Part shown: piece by piece, positions 6,471 to 10,090 of the stretch
Layout of the letters: the number at the start of each line of letters is the position of its first letter
Position numbering within the stretch: the first letter of the stretch is position 1
Assembly: GCA_002378125.1 (NCBI GenBank)
Contig: DFRF01000226.1
Span: 6,741 to 16,830 of the forward strand
DNA from: Rhodospirillaceae bacterium UBA3470
Lineage (GTDB): Bacteria > Pseudomonadota > Alphaproteobacteria > Rhodospirillales > Casp-alpha2
Direction of reading: 5' to 3'
DNA length: 10,090 nucleotides
The notes under the pieces: generated by a model
Database searches by the model: none
The model's input: only the letters and a program-made list of their open reading frames with translations
Told to the model about the DNA's origin: nothing
Translations under genes and position numbers: made by a program

Positions 6471-7274
6471 TCAGGTGTGGACGCTGAGGTCCGTGATTGT
6501 CGGGTTGTTGCCGCAGACGGGACAGCCTGGGTCACGCTTCACGGCGATCTTGCGAAAAGTTGCGCTGAGTCCGTCCATGACAATTAGTGAACCGGCCATG
6601 CTCTCGCCGATGCCAAGGATTTCTTTGATCACTTCGGTCGCCTGGAACGAACCTACCATCCCGCACAGTGCGCCCATGACCCCGGCCTCGGCGCAACTGG
6701 GAATCTGGCCGTCCGGTGGGGCTTCACGGAAGATGCAACGGTAGCATGGACCCGCCTCCCCACCGTTCGGGCCGGGGAACGCGCGGTAGGTAGCCAACTG
6801 CGCGTCGAACCGCAGAATCGCGGCAGAAACTAAGGTCTTCTTCTGGAACACACATACGTCGTTGACAAGGAACCGAGTAGAGAAATTGTCGCAGCCGTCG
6901 GCCACTACGTCGTAGGCACCGATCATATCCATGGCGTTGTCCGCGGTGATGCGCTCATTGTGATGGATAATCTTGATGTCTGGGTTGATGGCGTTAACCG
7001 ATTCCGCGGCACTGACTACCTTGGGCCGGTTGATATCAGCGGTACCGTGAAGGACTTGGCGCTGCAGGTTCGAGAGGTCCACCACATCGTCATCAACCAC
7101 GCCGATTGTGCCCACTCCGGCGGCCGCCAAATAGAGGATGTTAGGTGAGCCGAGCCCCCCCGCGCCAATCACCAAGACCTTGGCATTCAGGAGCTTCTGC
7201 TGGCCCTCGCCGCCCACCTCTCTCAACAGGATGTGGCGGGCGTAGCGGTTGATTTGCTCTTCGGAGAAATTCAT
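6471..7274 (-). CDS. MoeB/ThiF/HesA-family E1-like adenylyltransferase
   Basis: A 267-residue enzyme that adenylates the C-terminal glycine of a small sulfur-carrier protein (MoaD-, ThiS- or CysO-like), for molybdopterin, thiamine or cysteine synthesis. The N-terminus has the family opening RYARHILLREVGGEGQQKL (residues 10-28). The nucleotide loop is GAGGLG (37-42), the ATP-contact motif LSNLQRQ (67-73) includes R72, and K85 and DGCDN (126-130) follow. Structural zinc sites are C177/C180 (CYRC) and C251/C254 (CPVC). C194 lies in PSCAEAGVMG. There is no C-terminal rhodanese domain. It is the last gene of the minus-strand run, 16 nt after the decayed cysK, with GGAAG upstream of the ATG. MoeB, ThiF and HesA cannot be told apart here, because no carrier-protein gene is in the window. 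Confidence 0.88.
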   Translation of the reverse strand: MNFSEEQINRYARHILLREVGGEGQQKLLNAKVLVIGAGGLGSPNILYLAAAGVGTIGVVDDDVVDLSNLQRQVLHGTADINRPKVVSAAESVNAINPDIKIIHHNERITADNAMDMIGAYDVVADGCDNFSTRFLVNDVCVFQKKTLVSAAILRFDAQLATYRAFPGPNGGEAGPCYRCIFREAPPDGQIPSCAEAGVMGALCGMVGSFQATEVIKEILGIGESMAGSLIVMDGLSATFRKIAVKRDPGCPVCGNNPTITDLSVHT

Positions 7275-7290
7275 GGTGGTGGGCTTCCGT

Positions 7291-7579
7291 TCAATCTAGA
7301 CCGTCAAAAAGTGCCCTTGACAATTAACACTCGGCGAAACGGGGCAGGATTGCGAAGATGTTTTTGCCGGCCATGACCTGCCGCTCAGATCATCGCCAGC
7401 CCGATGCGGCCCTTGACCGAACTTAGGGGATTGAAGAACTTGCATTCTCACAGAATTTGCGTACCAACATCGACGTCCACCCGGTGCCGGTCCAGGCGCA
7501 ATAGCGGCGTCGCGCCAATGGCATCGACGATGGAATTGTATACCTTGCTGCCGAATTCCTTTTCGGATTGATTCTTCAT
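7291..7579 (-). pseudogene. cysK: Cysteine synthase remnant, internally deleted and stop-ridden
   Basis: Starting at the ATG at 7579 the frame reads KVYNSIVDAIGATPLLRLDR, the N-terminus of O-acetylserine sulfhydrylase. It then hits TGA at 7448-7450, resumes in the same frame with ECKFFNPLSSVKGRIGLAMI, and meets a second TGA at 7385-7387. Immediately after, in a different frame from 7374, comes AGKNIFAILPRFAEC, stop (TAA 7324-7326), LSRALFDGLD and a terminal TGA (7291-7293). This is the C-terminus of CysK (normally ...ILPSFAERYLSTALFDG). About 230-240 codons between the two ends are missing. The lysine of the SVKxRIG motif that binds pyridoxal phosphate is still present, but the enzyme cannot be functional. 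It lies between rrf2 (15 nt before) and the adenylyltransferase gene (16 nt after), the position of an ordinary operon member. Confidence 0.88.
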
Positions 7580-7594
7580 ATCGCGGCCCCGGGA

Positions 7595-8050
7595 CTAAAT
7601 GGTGAAAGCCAGGGCCTTGCGGCCCTCGCTGACGATGCCGGCCTTGCCAGCCTGGCCACAGAGATCCTCGATGGACAACTCTTCCAGACGGGCCATTAGC
7701 ATGTCCTGAATCTCCGTCCAAAGCGGGTGAACTACTTTGATGCCTAGTTCTGAGCCCCCCATATCGTCCGGCTTCGAGGCCCCGTTGCTGACCCTCTGAA
7801 CCCCGCGAACGATGTCACCGATGGTGATGTATCGGCGGTCCCGCGCCAGCCGATAGCCACCGCGCGGCCCGCGCACGCCAACCAAGATGCCGTGGTGCAC
7901 CAGCTGCTGCAGGGCCTGTTCCAGATAGCGCCGGGGGATGCCCTGACGGCGCGTGATCTCTTTGCTTTGAACGGGTTCCGCCCCCGTATGATAGGCGATA
8001 TCCAGGACTGCTTCGATTGCGAACAATGCCTTTTGGGGCAACCGGAACAT
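7595..8050 (-). CDS. Rrf2-family transcriptional regulator, without Fe-S cysteines
   Basis: A 151-residue winged-helix regulator. The N-terminus is MFRLPQKALFAIEAVLDIAY. The helix-turn-helix spans about residues 28-57 (SKEITRRQGIPRRYLEQALQ), with the wing GVRGPRGGYRLAR (58-70). IscR-type members carry three clustered cysteines near residues 92-104. Here that stretch (NGASKPDDMGGSELGIK) has none, and the only cysteine is C131, so it is probably a CymR-like or other non-cluster regulator. CymR in Firmicutes controls cysteine metabolism in complex with CysK; this gene is followed directly by a dead cysK. The start is the ATG at 8050, whose A is also the last base of the dut stop (TGATG), with GGAGAG upstream. 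A longer open frame extends upstream into dut but is not real. Confidence 0.88.
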   Translation of the reverse strand: MFRLPQKALFAIEAVLDIAYHTGAEPVQSKEITRRQGIPRRYLEQALQQLVHHGILVGVRGPRGGYRLARDRRYITIGDIVRGVQRVSNGASKPDDMGGSELGIKVVHPLWTEIQDMLMARLEELSIEDLCGQAGKAGIVSEGRKALAFTI

Positions 8051-8511
8051 CAGGTGGTGCTCTCCGTGCCGGTAGAACCGAATCCGCCGCCGCCACGCTG
8101 CGTGTCGTCCAGGTCGCCGACCTCTCGCCAAACGGCAACGGCGACAGGCGCGACGATCATTTGCGCAATCCGCATGCCACGCTCCACGGGAAAGATCACG
8201 GTGCCTTGATTGATCAGGACAACTCCCACCTCGCCCCGATAATCGGCGTCGATGGTGCCGGGGCTGTTCAGAACCGTAATGCCGTGCTTAGCGGCCAAGC
8301 CAGAGCGCGGGCGCACCTGCGCCTCGAAGCCCGCCGGAAGCTGGATGGCGATGCCCGTCGGGATGATGGCCCGCGAGCCGGGCTCAAGGGCAACCGTCGC
8401 CGCCACGGCGGCGATTAGGTCGACCCCGGCACTGAACGCCGTCGCATATTCGGGAAGCGGAAGGTCAGCGCCATGCGGCAGGCGTTTCAAAGGCACGGTC
8501 ACATCAGCCAT
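8050..8511 (-). CDS. dut: dUTP diphosphatase (trimeric dUTPase)
   Basis: A 153-residue enzyme hydrolysing dUTP to dUMP and pyrophosphate, which keeps uracil out of DNA and supplies dUMP for thymidylate synthesis. All five trimeric-dUTPase motifs are present in order: SAGVDLIAAV (residues 27-36), RPRSGLAAKHGI (67-78), NSPGTIDADYRGEVGVVLIN (82-101), RGMRIAQMIVAP (111-122) and the C-terminal lid GGGGFGSTG (140-148). The catalytic Asp is in motif 3. Length is normal. The ATG at 8511 is inside the end of coaBC, so the genes overlap by 8 nt; the stop overlaps the rrf2 start by 1 nt. An upstream extension of the open frame is the out-of-frame end of coaBC. coaBC-dut is a common alphaproteobacterial pair. 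Confidence 0.95.
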   Translation of the reverse strand: MADVTVPLKRLPHGADLPLPEYATAFSAGVDLIAAVAATVALEPGSRAIIPTGIAIQLPAGFEAQVRPRSGLAAKHGITVLNSPGTIDADYRGEVGVVLINQGTVIFPVERGMRIAQMIVAPVAVAVWREVGDLDDTQRGGGGFGSTGTESTT

Positions 8512-9715
8512 GCCCCGCCTCCAGGGCATCCGCAATACGGTCGGCCAATCGTTCTCCGACCTCCGCTTTGGAAAGCCGTGGCCAATCCTCGACACTATCG
8601 GCGGTGACCAGATGAACCGTGTTGGCGTCGCCCGCGAAGGTCTCCGTGTTTGGAGACACATCGTTGGCGACGATCCAGTCGCAACCCTTCCGGGCTAGCT
8701 TGGCCTGAGCGTTGGCGATCACATTCTCCGTCTCAGCGGCGAACCCGACGACAAGACCTGGGCGCGTGTTTTTGGCGTTGCTCAGGGTTTGGAGGATGTC
8801 GGGGTTCTCAGTCATCATAAGGGGCGGAGGCGGGGCGCCGGTGTTTTTCTTTAATTTTTGATCGGTTTGGGTGTCGACGCGCCAATCGGCCACGGCGGCG
8901 GCGCAAACGGCGATTTCGGCAGGCAGGGCCGCCTCGCACGCCACCAGCATCTGGCGAGCAGATTCCACATGGACAACCTGGACCCCTGGCGGGTCCGGCT
9001 GCTGGGTGGGTCCCGTGACCAGCGTAGTTTTCGTGCCGAGACGCATCAGCGCTTCTGCGATGGCATGGCCCTGCTTGCCTGACGACCGGTTGGCAATATA
9101 GCGCACCGGATCAATAGGCTCGTACGTGGGGCCGCTGGTGACCAGTGCGCGGCTGCCGGTTAGACGTCCGTTTGCCGCGAAAAAATTCTCAATAGCGGCG
9201 GCAATCTCAAGTGGTTCTGACATGCGGCCCATCCCGTATTCGCCGCAGGCCATATCTCCTTCATTGGGGCCTATTACCGTGACGCCGCGGCCGGCCAGGG
9301 TGTCAATATTCGCCTGAGTGGCGGGATGCCCCCACATGCGGACGTTCATAGCCGGCGCCACCAAAACAGGTTTGTCGGTCGCTAGAAGCAATGTGGTCGC
9401 TAGATCGTCGGCTAGGCCCTGGGCTATCTTGGCTAGCATGTTCGCGGTCGCTGGCGCCACCAGAAGGGCGTCCGCCTGCCGACTAAGGTTAATGTGCCCC
9501 ATCTCATGCTCATCTGTCAGGGAAAACAAGCTATCGTATACCTTGTCCTCGCTGACCGCGCCCAGAGTCAGGGGTGTTACGAACTGTGCGCCGCCGTCCG
9601 TCAGAACGCAACGCACAACTGCACCGCGCTCGCGTAGGTGGCGAACAAGGTCCGGCGTCTTATAGGCGGCGATGCCGCCCGCGACGATCAGTAGGATTCG
9701 TTTTCCAGCCAGCAT
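8504..9715 (-). CDS. coaBC: Bifunctional phosphopantothenoylcysteine decarboxylase / phosphopantothenate-cysteine ligase
   Basis: A 403-residue enzyme catalysing two consecutive coenzyme A steps: ligation of cysteine to 4'-phosphopantothenate (CoaB, CTP-dependent) and decarboxylation to 4'-phosphopantetheine (CoaC, FMN-dependent). The CoaC half has GGIAAYK (13-19), the catalytic His74 in EMGHINLS, APATANMLAK, APAMNVRMW with N124, and GDMACGEYGMG with C157. The CoaB half begins near residue 188 with VTSGPTYEPIDPVRYIANRS, including N210, and SSGKQG. KLKK is at 288-291, followed by ENPDIL and VGFAAET. The start at ATG 9715 gives MLAGKRILLIVAGG, and the motif positions agree with those known for E. 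coli CoaBC. A GTG at 9736 would add seven residues. Neither start has a clear Shine-Dalgarno. Confidence 0.94.
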   Translation of the reverse strand: MLAGKRILLIVAGGIAAYKTPDLVRHLRERGAVVRCVLTDGGAQFVTPLTLGAVSEDKVYDSLFSLTDEHEMGHINLSRQADALLVAPATANMLAKIAQGLADDLATTLLLATDKPVLVAPAMNVRMWGHPATQANIDTLAGRGVTVIGPNEGDMACGEYGMGRMSEPLEIAAAIENFFAANGRLTGSRALVTSGPTYEPIDPVRYIANRSSGKQGHAIAEALMRLGTKTTLVTGPTQQPDPPGVQVVHVESARQMLVACEAALPAEIAVCAAAVADWRVDTQTDQKLKKNTGAPPPPLMMTENPDILQTLSNAKNTRPGLVVGFAAETENVIANAQAKLARKGCDWIVANDVSPNTETFAGDANTVHLVTADSVEDWPRLSKAEVGERLADRIADALEAGHG

Positions 9716-9828
9716 CAAAGAAATCGACAATTTCACGAGTTTTGAGTGTGATTAAAGTAGGCTTGTCTATCCGAAAGCGCAAGCTTCATCGGTTCGCGCC
9801 CTGGCATGGCGAAGATATAGGTTCGAGC

Positions 9829-10090
9829 TCAGTTCAGGCGGACGATGATCACCGCCAATAGGAGAAAGATAGCCGCGAACCAAAGGGATCTAGAGACGCC
9901 GTCCCTCCGGGAGTCGCGCCGCAATTGCTTGATCGTTTCCTGATGCAGACGTACCCGTCCGCCGGAGATCATGTTGGTGGTTTCCTCCAGCCTCTCCATG
10001 ATGCTTGGCAGCTTATTGACAGTGCTGGCAATGCCTTCGAAAGCATCTCGCACGCGGGCTTCGGGGCCCAGAGTTTGTTCCATCCAATCT
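9829..10090 (-). CDS. ubiB: UbiB-type ubiquinone biosynthesis kinase-like protein, 3' part only
   Basis: The C-terminal about 86 residues of an atypical ABC1/ADCK kinase-like protein needed for ubiquinone synthesis at the membrane; the kinase core lies outside the window. Visible are DWMEQTLGPEARVRDAFEGI, a polar helix (STVNKLPSIMERLEETTNMI) and GGRVRLHQETIKQLRRDSRR. A single hydrophobic membrane segment, SLWFAAIFLLLAVIIVRL, is next to the C-terminus. UbiB normally has one or two membrane helices at this end. Identification rests on this tail plus the ubiB-coaBC-dut order, which is widely conserved in alphaproteobacteria. A methionine at 10083 is internal, not the start, because the frame is open to the window edge. 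113 nt separate it from the coaBC ATG, in which I see no clear terminator or promoter. Confidence 0.82.
   Translation of the reverse strand, partial: DWMEQTLGPEARVRDAFEGIASTVNKLPSIMERLEETTNMISGGRVRLHQETIKQLRRDSRRDGVSRSLWFAAIFLLLAVIIVRLN

Noticed and set aside
7296..7721. 141-residue minus-strand open frame
   Set aside because: It is an out-of-frame reading across the end of rrf2 and the cysK remnant. Its protein has no family features, whereas the other frames show CysK.
8051..8131. N-terminal extension of the Rrf2 protein
   Set aside because: It is Arg-rich, out-of-frame dut sequence. The typical Rrf2 N-terminus starts at the ATG at 8050 with a Shine-Dalgarno.
8050..8661. 203-residue version of dUTPase
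   Set aside because: The extra N-terminal residues are the out-of-frame 3' end of coaBC. The family start fits ATG 8511.
9775..9786. Short hairpin AAGC-GCAA-GCTT between ubiB and coaBC
   Set aside because: Only 4 bp of stem and no T-run. Expected by chance in this sequence length.

Overview
This 10.1 kb window comes from the chromosome of an alphaproteobacterium with moderately high GC. A Rhodospirillales-like lineage is my best guess. The evidence is the ubiB-coaBC-dut gene order, an Irr-type Fur-family regulator with an HHH motif, and the family resemblance of most proteins. I see no phage, transposon, CRISPR, rRNA or tRNA. It is mostly housekeeping and redox genes, with two clearly decayed genes between them.

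Left part (1-3512, plus strand): the 3' end of a fabI-like enoyl-ACP reductase gene, then irr with a good sigma70-type promoter. Next comes a three-gene cassette: a stand-alone rubrerythrin lacking the rubredoxin domain, a GlpC/HdrB-like Fe-S protein with two CCG-type modules, and a DUF3501 protein. A perfect 10-1-10 palindrome containing the 7-1-7 Fur-box consensus sits between irr and the rubrerythrin gene. The likely theme is iron- or peroxide-controlled peroxide detoxification, with the Fe-S protein as a possible electron donor to the rubrerythrin.

Middle (3513-6468): a histidine-kinase ATPase-domain pseudogene with an amber codon inside its N-box, then a minus-strand exported SH3-domain protein. 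Divergent from it is a D-2-hydroxyacid dehydrogenase (glyoxylate/hydroxypyruvate reductase type), followed by an FMN nitroreductase-family protein.

Right part (6471-10090, all minus strand): read in the direction of transcription this is ubiB (3' part only), coaBC, dut, an Rrf2-family regulator, a badly eroded cysK remnant, and a MoeB/ThiF/HesA-type adenylyltransferase. coaBC-dut overlap by 8 nt and dut-rrf2 by 1 nt (TGATG), so they are probably translationally coupled. The cysK remnant keeps recognisable N- and C-terminal segments but has lost the middle of the enzyme. It also carries three stop codons, which leaves its neighbouring Rrf2 regulator and E1-like enzyme without their usual partner.

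The points most worth a second look are the Fur-box/rubrerythrin/Fe-S/DUF3501 unit, the two newly recognised pseudogenes, and what the Rrf2 protein regulates now that the adjacent cysK is dead.
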